Shown here: positions 43,311-50,508 of the stretch, one piece after another
Numbering within the stretch: the stretch's first letter is position 1
Layout of the letters: every line of letters starts with the position of its first letter
DNA from: JANRKF01 sp964518725
GTDB taxonomy: Bacteria > Pseudomonadota > Alphaproteobacteria > Rickettsiales > SXRF01
DNA: 64,000 nucleotides
Reading direction: 5' to 3'
Assembly (NCBI GenBank): GCA_964518725.1
Contig: CAZFKP010000016.1
Span: forward strand, 1-64,000
Translations under genes and position numbers: made by a program
Notes under the pieces: model-generated
Database searches by the model: none
What the model was told of the DNA's origin: nothing
The model's input: the letters and a program-made list of their open reading frames with translations, nothing else

Positions 43311-44007
43311 AGCCTGCGGCTGCGCGGTCGCGGGCATCGAGCGCGCGCTTCACCTCGTCGGGATGCCAGCTTCCCTTGCCCACCAGCACCAGCGTGCCCA
43401 CCATGTTCCGCATCTGGTGATGCAGGAATGAGCGGGCATCGGCGCTGATGATGATATCCTCGCCATCACGCCTGATTTCAAGCCGGTCGAGGGTTTTCTC
43501 CGGCGATTTGGCCTGGCATTCGCTGGCGCGGAAACTGGTGAAATCGTGATGCCCAATTAGATGTGCCGCACCTGCCCGCATGGCGTCCACATCCAGCGGT
43601 TCTCCCACCTGCCATGCCCGTCCAAGATCGATCGCTACCCGTGCGCGCCGGTTGGTGATACGGTAGCGGTAGTAGCGCCGTGTGGCTGAAAAACGGGCGT
43701 GGAATTCGTCCGGCACGGCTTCGGCGGCAAGCACGGCCACGGCTGGGGCGCTTGCGATCATATGGAAATTCAGCCCCTGCATCACCTTATACGTGTCGTA
43801 ATCCTTGGGTAAATCGACATGCGCTACCTGCCCGGTGGCATGCACCCCGGCATCCGTCCGTCCGGCGCCGACGACGTTACAATATTCACCGCAGAACAGC
43901 GCCACGGCTTCTTCCAGCGCTTGCTGGACGGTTGGACGGTCGGGTTGTTTCTGCCATCCGGCATAGCCGGAGCCGTCATATTCGATGGTCAGTTTAAAGC
44001 GTGGCAT
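43261..44007 (-). CDS. truA: tRNA pseudouridine(38-40) synthase
   Basis: Makes pseudouridine at positions 38-40 of tRNA anticodon stems. The 248-residue product begins FKLTIEYDGSGYAGWQKQP and has the catalytic Asp52 in GRTDAGVHA, then FHARFSATRRYYRYRI and FLHHQMRNMVGTLV. The 3' end overlaps the convergent unknown gene; the start faces a divergent gene across an AT-rich 58-base spacer. Confidence 0.96.
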   Translation of the reverse strand: MPRFKLTIEYDGSGYAGWQKQPDRPTVQQALEEAVALFCGEYCNVVGAGRTDAGVHATGQVAHVDLPKDYDTYKVMQGLNFHMIASAPAVAVLAAEAVPDEFHARFSATRRYYRYRITNRRARVAIDLGRAWQVGEPLDVDAMRAGAAHLIGHHDFTSFRASECQAKSPEKTLDRLEIRRDGEDIIISADARSFLHHQMRNMVGTLVLVGKGSWHPDEVKRALDARDRAAAGFTAPPDGLYLTRVDYA

Positions 44008-44065
44008 GTTGAACTTAGTAATTTAATGTAATAGATTAACGAAATTAATAAAAAGAACGCATTGA

Positions 44066-44506
44066 ATGTACCCTGACGCCTACCAGCCTTTTGACCTAGA
44101 AACAATCGTTAGCTGCTACCGAGTGATGCACCCTGAGGCGATGCAGCGGCTGCAGTCGATCTATCGCGGCTTTGACAGGGTGGAAGCGGAAATTTATGCA
44201 CGGTCGTTTCTGAGTAACCCGCGCCATGTCAACAGCGTATCCGGGGATCCTCTTGGCTGGATTGGCCATGACTCCACCCGGCCATTTCGGGAAAAGGATG
44301 CGGCAAACACGTCGCTTTGGAAAGAGATACGAGGTGCCCGGGAATATTTCGGACGGGTTCAATGTCGCGATAATGACGGCGAACAGCGCTGGCTTACGAC
44401 TATGGAAAAAGAGCAATGCCTGCTCGCACTGCTTGAAGAAGCACGCATTGCAGCAAAGCAGCCTGCGCCGGAACATAAAGGTCAGCCAAGTCCCCGGGGG
44501 CGTTAG
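44066..44506 (+). CDS. Protein of unknown function
   Basis: A 146-residue soluble protein, rich in Arg and aromatic residues, with no family I can name. The second half is helical and the tail basic. It is divergent from truA and converges on fmt three bases later. The AT-rich upstream spacer (44008-44065) probably carries promoters for both directions. Confidence 0.6.
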   Translation: MYPDAYQPFDLETIVSCYRVMHPEAMQRLQSIYRGFDRVEAEIYARSFLSNPRHVNSVSGDPLGWIGHDSTRPFREKDAANTSLWKEIRGAREYFGRVQCRDNDGEQRWLTTMEKEQCLLALLEEARIAAKQPAPEHKGQPSPRGR

Positions 44507-44509
44507 TCG

Positions 44510-45397
44510 TCAGGTTTTAAACCCCGCCATGAATTCATCGACGCCCATGCGCTTGCCACCCGCGCGTTGCAGTTCGGTTGGGTAAATCGTGCCGGGATTA
44601 CAGGCTAGGGGGAAGGCATTTTTCCCGGTGAGGCTTGCGCCAAAGATTTTAATCCGCTCGCCGTGATACTCAATCCATGCGCCCGGAAACGGTGACAAGC
44701 CAAGGATTTTCTGCAGCACCAGTTCTGCCGGGTGGGTGAGGTCGAGCGCGGCTTCTCCTTTGGAGATCTTTTTGGCGTAGGTCACGCCGTCGGCAGTTTG
44801 TTTTATCGGCTTCGCGTTGCCGGATTTCATTTGCGCGAGCGCTTCCAGCAGCAACGCCGGCGCTTCTTCCGAGAGCTGGTCGTGCAGCTTACCCGCCGTG
44901 GTGCCGGGGGTAATATGATAGTGTTTGCGAATCAGCACATCGCCCGTATCCAAACCCTCATCCATTTTCATGATGCAAATATCGGTGGTGGTGTCGCCTG
45001 CCATGATGGTGCGTTGAATTGGTGCAGCGCCCCGCCAGCGGGGAAGTGATGAGGGGTGGATATTGACGCAGCCGAGCTTTGTTCCCTCTAAAATTGCTTT
45101 CGGTAGCAGCAGCCCATAGGCCGCTACCACCGCCACATCCGCCCCCAGCGCGCGGAATTTTTCTTGTTCCTCAGGGGATTTCAGCGAAACGGGAGTGAAA
45201 ACGGGAATGCCATGTTTTTCCGCGAGCTGCTGCACGGGCGAGGGGGTGAGCTGCAACCCCCGACCTTTCGGGCGCGGTGGCTGGCTATACGCTGCAAGAA
45301 CCTCGTGCTCGGAGGCAATGAGTGCCTCAAGCGCTGGAACTGCAAAATCGGGTGTGCCCATGAAAATAGTGGACAGTGGACGGTGGACGGTGGACAT
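44510..45397 (-). CDS. fmt: Methionyl-tRNA formyltransferase
   Basis: Formylates initiator Met-tRNA using 10-formyl-tetrahydrofolate. The 295-residue product has the conserved IFMGTPDFAVPALEAL, the catalytic block VNIHPSSLPRWRGAAPIQR and DEGLDTGD, plus a C-terminal OB-like domain. The first ten residues (MSTVHRPLST) come from the heptamer array at 45369-45396. The ATG overlaps the stop of the four-helix-bundle gene (TGATG); the internal Met13 is nearer the usual N-terminus. Confidence 0.94.
   Translation of the reverse strand: MSTVHRPLSTIFMGTPDFAVPALEALIASEHEVLAAYSQPPRPKGRGLQLTPSPVQQLAEKHGIPVFTPVSLKSPEEQEKFRALGADVAVVAAYGLLLPKAILEGTKLGCVNIHPSSLPRWRGAAPIQRTIMAGDTTTDICIMKMDEGLDTGDVLIRKHYHITPGTTAGKLHDQLSEEAPALLLEALAQMKSGNAKPIKQTADGVTYAKKISKGEAALDLTHPAELVLQKILGLSPFPGAWIEYHGERIKIFGASLTGKNAFPLACNPGTIYPTELQRAGGKRMGVDEFMAGFKT
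45369..45396 (+). repeat. Left array of four 7-bp units (GTGGACA type)
   Basis: Four consecutive units, GTGGACA, GTGGACG, GTGGACG, GTGGACA. It abuts the stop codon of the four-helix-bundle gene and encodes the first residues of fmt on the minus strand. It is inverted with respect to the array at 45761-45788. Confidence 0.9.
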
Positions 45398-45774
45398 CAA
45401 AGCCTCACAATCAGGGATTGGAGCATTTTAGAAACCTCGATATATTCGCCCCGCCAGCCTCGGTAATCCGCATCGCTAATATAACCAAGCTCAAATGCAT
45501 AACGTAGCCACACCCGCATCTCATCACTTGAACCCAGTGAAATATTGAGGAATCGCTTGAATTCTGCCGTCGATTGCTTTTGTTTGCCGTAGCCCTCGGC
45601 GATATTTGCACAGATGGATTTGCTGGCATTACGCATTTGTTGGGCGAGGCAGAATTGCTCAATTTTTGGAAAAGTCAGCGTCGATTTATGGATGGCTAGC
45701 GACAGCTGAAACGCACGTTCAAAAACGGTAAAATCCTCGAACGTAACCACCTTTTTTTTCTGTCCGCTGTCCAC
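45397..45774 (-). CDS. Four-helix-bundle protein (S23/IVP family)
   Basis: A 125-residue protein with the family pattern: TFEDFTVFERAFQLSLAIH, FPKIEQFCLAQQMRNASKSI, the hallmark ANIAEGYGKQ, then FLNISLGSSDEMRVWL and FELGYISDADY. Such proteins occur as 23S rRNA intervening-sequence ORFs and as stand-alone genes of unclear role, and resemble the Avd accessory protein of diversity-generating retroelements. GTG start lies inside the right heptamer array and the TGA abuts the left array. It lies between def and fmt, which are usually adjacent. Confidence 0.88.
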   Translation of the reverse strand: MDSGQKKKVVTFEDFTVFERAFQLSLAIHKSTLTFPKIEQFCLAQQMRNASKSICANIAEGYGKQKQSTAEFKRFLNISLGSSDEMRVWLRYAFELGYISDADYRGWRGEYIEVSKMLQSLIVRL

Positions 45775-45788
45775 TGTTCACTGTCCAC
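45761..45788 (+). repeat. Right array of four 7-bp units (TGTCCAC type)
   Basis: Four units, TGTCCGC, TGTCCAC, TGTTCAC, TGTCCAC: the reverse complement of the left array's unit with two substitutions. It contains the GTG start of the four-helix-bundle gene and ends on the last base of the def stop codon. Confidence 0.9.
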
Positions 45789-46345
45789 TAGTGATTACAA
45801 TCCGGTCCATGCACATGGTCATGGTGGTGGTGCGATTCGATCGCCTTCTTGATTTTTGCGGCTTTCTTGAAAATCATTTCGCGCTTGAGGCGCGAAGCGT
45901 GGTCGGGGAACACGATGCCATTCAAATGGTCGATCTCATGCTGGATGCAGGTGGCGAGCAGCCCGTGGAATTCTTCTTCCACCACCTGCCCCTGAAGGTT
46001 GGTGTAACGCACGCGCACGCCCTCGGGGCGGGTTACTTCCGCGAATTGGTCGGGGAAGGAGAGGCAACCTTCCTTGTAGGTATTTTCACCTTCTTCGGTG
46101 ATAATTTCCGGGTTGATAAGTGCGTATTGTCGGCCGACTTCACCTTCGCCGCGCCACTCGACATCGGCGACCAGCAGGCGTTTGAGTATGCCTACCTGCA
46201 CGGCGGCCAGGCCGATGCCCTGCTCATGGTACATGGTCTCGAACATGGCGGCGGCTAAACCGCGCACCTCGTCGGTGACGTCGTCAATTTTCTCGGAGAC
46301 CTGTTTTAAAATCGGGTCGGGATAATAGATAATCGGTAAAATCAT
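45788..46345 (-). CDS. def: Peptide deformylase
   Basis: Removes the N-formyl group from new proteins, undoing the modification made by Fmt. The 185-residue product has the three motifs GIGLAAVQVG, EGCLSFP and QHEIDHLNG (metal ligands Cys94, His136, His140). A C-terminal tail, HHHHDHVHGPDC, is unusually His-rich. ATG 46345 is chosen, giving the canonical N-terminus ILPIIYYPDPIL. The stop touches the right heptamer array. Confidence 0.95.
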   Translation of the reverse strand: MILPIIYYPDPILKQVSEKIDDVTDEVRGLAAAMFETMYHEQGIGLAAVQVGILKRLLVADVEWRGEGEVGRQYALINPEIITEEGENTYKEGCLSFPDQFAEVTRPEGVRVRYTNLQGQVVEEEFHGLLATCIQHEIDHLNGIVFPDHASRLKREMIFKKAAKIKKAIESHHHHDHVHGPDCNH

Positions 46346-46355
46346 AACTTTCTTT

Positions 46356-47708
46356 CTAGCAACAATCCTTGATTCTTCCAAGCGTTTCCGGCTTTCCGAG
46401 CGCTTCCATAATCTGGTAAATTGACCCTGCCGAGGCTTCCTTGCCCGAAAGCACGGCGCGCATCGCGGGCATGAACTGCTTGGGTTTCAAGCCTTTGTGT
46501 TCCATGAACGTGTGCCCGGCATCTTTCAGCGCCGCGTCGCTCCAGTCGGAAACGGGGTTAAACGCAGCCTCCGCATCCGCCAGCCATGGTGTAGCCTCAG
46601 CAATAATCTGGGTCGCTTTGTCGGTTTTTGCAAGAGGGCGGTGGGCAGTAAGGAACGCCGCCTGTTCGGCCAGTTCCGGAATAGTTTGTGCGCGTTCCAC
46701 CAGCCAGCCGATCGCTGAGTCGGGAAGCTTGGAAAGCCCGGCCAACTCTTTCAAATACACCGGATTGGCGTTTTTCATGTAATGTGCGTTCACATGCTTG
46801 AGCTTGTCGAAATCGAGGCGGCTGGGCGAGGCTCCGAGCCCATCAAAACCGAACCACTGGATGGCCTGTTCGTCGGAGATGATTTCATCATCGCCATGGC
46901 TCCAACCGAGCCGGAGCAGGTAGTTCCTGAGAGCTTCCGGCAGGAATCCCATGGTGGCGTATTCGCCGACGCCGAGCGCCCCGTGGCGCTTGGAAAGCTT
47001 GGCGCCGTCCGCGCCGTGGATCAGCGGGATATGGGCAAATTCCGGCACATCCCAGCCCATCGCCTGATAGATGAGGACTTGCCGGAACGTATTGGTAAAA
47101 TGGTCTTCGCCGCGAATCACATGGGTGATGTTCATGTCGTGGTCGTCCACTACCACGGCAAGCATATAGGTCGGTGTGCCGTCGGCGCGCAGCAGCACCA
47201 TATCGTCGAGTTCCTTGGCCTCAACGATCACCGACCCGCGCACATGGTCGAGCACTTCAATCGCGCCGCCAAGCGGTGCCTTCAGGCGGATGACCGGTGG
47301 CACATTGGTAGGCGGGGATTCGTTGCTGTCACGCCATTTGCTTTTGAATTTGGTATTCGGGTTGGCCTCGCGGAAGGCATCCAGCTCGGCTTGCGTCGTG
47401 TAGCAATGATAGGCCTTGCCGGCATCCAGCAGTTGCTTCGCCACTTCCGCGTGGCGCGGCTGCCGGGCGAATTGGAAAATCGGCTCATCGTCCCATTTCA
47501 AACCTAGCCAGGTCATGCCGTCGAGAATCGCCTGGGTTGCTTCCGGCGTCGAGCGTGCGCGGTCGGTATCCTCGATCCGCAGCAGGAATTTTCCGCCCAT
47601 GCGTTTGGCGAACAGGTAATTGAACAGCGCCGTGCGCGCGCCGCCGATATGTAGGTAGCCGGTGGGCGAGGGGGCAAAGCGGGTGATAACGGTTGAGTGG
47701 TTAGTCAT
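46356..47708 (-). CDS. gltX: Glutamate--tRNA ligase
   Basis: Class I synthetase of 450 residues. The N-terminus RFAPSPTGYLHIGGARTALF carries the HIGH-type motif, followed by RIEDTDRARS and the KMSKS-type KLSKRHGALGV. Alphaproteobacteria often have two gltX genes, and one may act on tRNA-Gln; specificity cannot be decided here. It lies upstream of def by 10 bases. Its first codons fall in a short-repeat tract. Confidence 0.94.
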   Translation of the reverse strand: MTNHSTVITRFAPSPTGYLHIGGARTALFNYLFAKRMGGKFLLRIEDTDRARSTPEATQAILDGMTWLGLKWDDEPIFQFARQPRHAEVAKQLLDAGKAYHCYTTQAELDAFREANPNTKFKSKWRDSNESPPTNVPPVIRLKAPLGGAIEVLDHVRGSVIVEAKELDDMVLLRADGTPTYMLAVVVDDHDMNITHVIRGEDHFTNTFRQVLIYQAMGWDVPEFAHIPLIHGADGAKLSKRHGALGVGEYATMGFLPEALRNYLLRLGWSHGDDEIISDEQAIQWFGFDGLGASPSRLDFDKLKHVNAHYMKNANPVYLKELAGLSKLPDSAIGWLVERAQTIPELAEQAAFLTAHRPLAKTDKATQIIAEATPWLADAEAAFNPVSDWSDAALKDAGHTFMEHKGLKPKQFMPAMRAVLSGKEASAGSIYQIMEALGKPETLGRIKDCC

Positions 47709-47719
47709 GAGTCTTTCGT

Positions 47720-47814
47720 TGTGAGTGGTGATGAAGTATGACCTTAATATACTAACGACTCAAGACCCACAACTAACGACTTATGTCCGCCACTGTCCAC
47801 CGTCTGCTGTCAGC
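47720..47814. repeat. Short-repeat tract across the gltX-comEC divergent spacer
   Basis: ACTAACGACT occurs twice (47752-47761, 47772-47781), with an imperfect inverted counterpart near gltX (TTAGTCATGAGTC). On the comEC side TGTCCGC (47784-47790), TGTCCAC (47794-47800), CGTCTGC and TGTCAGC recall the 7-bp units flanking the four-helix-bundle gene. The start codons of both genes lie in this tract. Confidence 0.55.
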
Positions 47815-49888
47815 CGAATCCTCTCGGCTTCCCCTGTGGTTCCCGGTGTTTCTGGGGCTTGGGATTGCGCTGTATTTTTCCGGGTCGGCACCCCTTGCCC
47901 TCTGGCCGTTTGCGTTGGCGCTCGCGCTGCTCCTGATGTCCCTGCCGTTCTGCCGCCGCCATGCTGTGCCGCTCTACCTGTCGGTTGCCGTCGCCGCTAT
48001 GATACTAGGCGTGTTGGTCTCCGGCATTCGCCTGCACCTCGTTGCGGCGCCGGTGCTTACTGAGCCGGTATTTTTCAAGCTGGTGGAAGGCACGGTGGAG
48101 GATATCCAGCATAAAGAAAAGAAAGTGCGGCTGGTGCTGGCAAAGCCGATGGTGGAAACGCTGGCGCCGGAAGCGACGCCACGGCGACTGAGCATCACCC
48201 TCAGGAAACTCGATGTGCCGCTGGCCATCGGCGACCGCATCCGCCTTCCGGCCATGCTGTTTTCGCCGCCGACACCTGCCATGCCGGGGGCGTATGATTT
48301 TTCGCGCTTGTTTTATTTCGAGCAGTTGGGCGCGGTCGGGTTTTCGCCGCGCCAGCCGGAAATCGTGGCACATGCAGGCACGCAGGGGTGGCAGGAGCGC
48401 TTGACTGCGCTGCGTCTTCGCATTGCCGACCATCTGGTGGCGTCGATGGGCAAGGAGATGGGGGCGATTGCGGCGGCGCTGATGGTGGGCGACCAGAGCC
48501 GCGTGCCGGAAGCGATTGCCGACAGCATGCGCGCGTCGGGCATTTACCACATCCTGTCCATTTCCGGGCTGCATATGACGCTGGCCACCGGCCTGATATT
48601 TTTCACGTTGCGATTGCTGCTGGTGATGATTCCCCATGCGGCGCTCTTCTGGCCGACCAAGAAACTGGCGGCGGTGGGCGGGTTGCTGGGCGGGGCGGCG
48701 TATCTGCTGCTGGCGGGCAGTCCGGTGCCAGCCATCCGCTCCTACATCATGGTGGCATGTGTGCTGGGGGCGGTGCTGGTGGATCGGCGTGGCATCAGCA
48801 TGTATTCGCTGGCCTGGGCGGCGACCATCATATTACTTATCATGCCGGAGTCGTTGCTTACCGCCAGTTTCCAGCTGACGTTCGCGGCGACGCTTGCCAT
48901 TATCGCGCTCTATGAGCGCTATGGCGGCGTGCTGTTCCATGCCCATGCTGGTGTGGTGTCGCGGGTGCTGCTTTATTTCTTCGGACTGGTGCTGACGTCG
49001 CTGGCCGCGACGCTCTACACCTCGCCGCTGGCGATCGCCCATTTCAACCGCATGTCGATGTATGGCATTGCCACCAATATGCTGATGGTGCCGCTCTCCT
49101 CGTTCTGGATCATGCCCTCTGCTATGCTCGCCTTCATCACCATGCCGCTGGGGTGGGACGCACCGTTCCTGCACCTGCTCAGGATGGGGTTGGAATGGAT
49201 GGTTGCCGTCTCCGACATGGTGACGGCGGTTCCTTACGCCAACATTGCCCTGCCGTCGCCGAGCCATGGCGGGTTTGTCGCCATTGTCGCGGGCGGCCTC
49301 TGGTTGGCGCTCTGGATCACGCGACTGCGGTTGCTTGGCATCATCCCGGTGGTTGCCGGGCTTGCCACCATCGCGTTTTTCACGCCGTACGATGTGATTG
49401 TCAGTGACGATGCCAAGCGCGTGGCGTATCGCAGCCGTGCCAACCAGTGGGTAATGCTGCGGGGCGATGTCGATAGCTATGAAGCGGAGACATGGTTACG
49501 GTCGCAAGGTGCGGAAACGATGCTTGCGCGCACGGAAGCGAAAAAAACAGTGACCGAGCTTGCCTGCGACGCCACGAGCTGCATGGTAACGCGGGATGGC
49601 CGGACGGTGGTGGTAGCGATTAGAAAAAGCCGCGATAACCTGTGTGAAAGCGGTGCCGACCTGGTGGTGACCGACCAGTATCTCGATTGCCCGGAGATTC
49701 CAGCCATCATCGACCGCGCCATGGTTTCGCGCCACGGCGCGATCGCTGTCCGCTGGCAGCAGGATGGCATGCATCTGGAAACCTCAACTGCGGCACGCGG
49801 CCAATGGCCATGGGTAAAACAAATCCTTGTTGAAGCGGAAGATGCCGCTATGATGCCGGAAAATGAACAGGAAACGACACGCCCATGA
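47783..49888 (+). CDS. comEC: ComEC/Rec2 family competence protein
   Basis: Inner-membrane channel for DNA uptake in naturally transformable bacteria. The 701-residue product has N-terminal TMs, a DUF4131-type OB domain (about 85-185), and the polytopic competence domain with HILSISGLHMTLATG near residue 255. The C-terminal about 160 residues resemble the degenerate hydrolase-like end of alphaproteobacterial homologues and lack a metallo-beta-lactamase HxHxDH motif. The N-terminal MSATVHRLLSA is repeat-encoded. ATGA overlap with the next gene. Confidence 0.92.
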   Translation: MSATVHRLLSAESSRLPLWFPVFLGLGIALYFSGSAPLALWPFALALALLLMSLPFCRRHAVPLYLSVAVAAMILGVLVSGIRLHLVAAPVLTEPVFFKLVEGTVEDIQHKEKKVRLVLAKPMVETLAPEATPRRLSITLRKLDVPLAIGDRIRLPAMLFSPPTPAMPGAYDFSRLFYFEQLGAVGFSPRQPEIVAHAGTQGWQERLTALRLRIADHLVASMGKEMGAIAAALMVGDQSRVPEAIADSMRASGIYHILSISGLHMTLATGLIFFTLRLLLVMIPHAALFWPTKKLAAVGGLLGGAAYLLLAGSPVPAIRSYIMVACVLGAVLVDRRGISMYSLAWAATIILLIMPESLLTASFQLTFAATLAIIALYERYGGVLFHAHAGVVSRVLLYFFGLVLTSLAATLYTSPLAIAHFNRMSMYGIATNMLMVPLSSFWIMPSAMLAFITMPLGWDAPFLHLLRMGLEWMVAVSDMVTAVPYANIALPSPSHGGFVAIVAGGLWLALWITRLRLLGIIPVVAGLATIAFFTPYDVIVSDDAKRVAYRSRANQWVMLRGDVDSYEAETWLRSQGAETMLARTEAKKTVTELACDATSCMVTRDGRTVVVAIRKSRDNLCESGADLVVTDQYLDCPEIPAIIDRAMVSRHGAIAVRWQQDGMHLETSTAARGQWPWVKQILVEAEDAAMMPENEQETTRP

Positions 49889-50508
49889 CTGATGACGCCG
49901 CCCCGCGCCCCAAACTTTTAAAAGCCCGACAGCTCCACAGCCGTATCTTTGCTGTGGCGGCGGTAGTTGCCATTTGCTGCATCGCTCCGGAGCTTCCGGT
50001 GCATTCGTTTGCTCGCCATATGATGCTGTGGCTCGGCTATGCGCTGGTAATACTCGGTGCATTCGGGCGGGTCTATTGCTCCACCTTTATCGGTGGCCGC
50101 AAAAACAAGCGGGTCATTCGCAGCGGACCTTTCTCGGTGGTGCGTAATCCGCTGTATGTGTTTTCGTTCATTGCCACGGCGGGCATCGGCCTGCAATCCG
50201 GCATGCTGTCGCTCACCGCGCTGTTGCTTGTCGCTTACATCATCTACTACCCATTTGTGGTGCGGAAGGAGGAGGCGTACCTCCGCCATAAGTTCGACGA
50301 ATCTTACGAGGTGTATTTGCGCGAGGTGCCGCGCTGGATACCGAATTTCAAGCTCTGGAACGAGCCGATTGAAACCGAATGCCGGCCAAAGAACATCCGC
50401 GATACGATGTGGGATGCCGCAGTGTTTTTCCTGGCGTTTCCCGCCTTCACCGTAATTGGCATGCTGCAACTGCAAGGAATATTGCCGGTATGGCTGACAC
50501 TGCCCTAG
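49885..50508 (+). CDS. Isoprenylcysteine carboxyl methyltransferase-like membrane protein
   Basis: A 207-residue membrane protein with about four TMs and the ICMT/PEMT signature VIRSGPFSVVRNPLYVFSF near residues 80-98, followed by KEEAYLRHKFDESYEVYLREVPRWIPNF. Bacterial members probably methylate small or lipid substrates using S-adenosylmethionine; the substrate is unknown. Overlaps comEC (ATGA) and uvrD by 19 bases. Confidence 0.85.
   Translation: MTDDAAPRPKLLKARQLHSRIFAVAAVVAICCIAPELPVHSFARHMMLWLGYALVILGAFGRVYCSTFIGGRKNKRVIRSGPFSVVRNPLYVFSFIATAGIGLQSGMLSLTALLLVAYIIYYPFVVRKEEAYLRHKFDESYEVYLREVPRWIPNFKLWNEPIETECRPKNIRDTMWDAAVFFLAFPAFTVIGMLQLQGILPVWLTLP

Noticed and set aside
45397..45774. 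23S rRNA intervening sequence
   Set aside because: The four-helix-bundle protein resembles rRNA IVP proteins, but no rRNA gene is present; the flanks are def and fmt.
45361..45800. CRISPR-like array from the repeated GTGGAC units
   Set aside because: Units are 7 bp in direct tandem with no spacers, and the two arrays are inverted; this is not CRISPR.
47783..49888. ComEC with an active metallo-beta-lactamase domain
   Set aside because: The C-terminal region has no HxHxDH motif.
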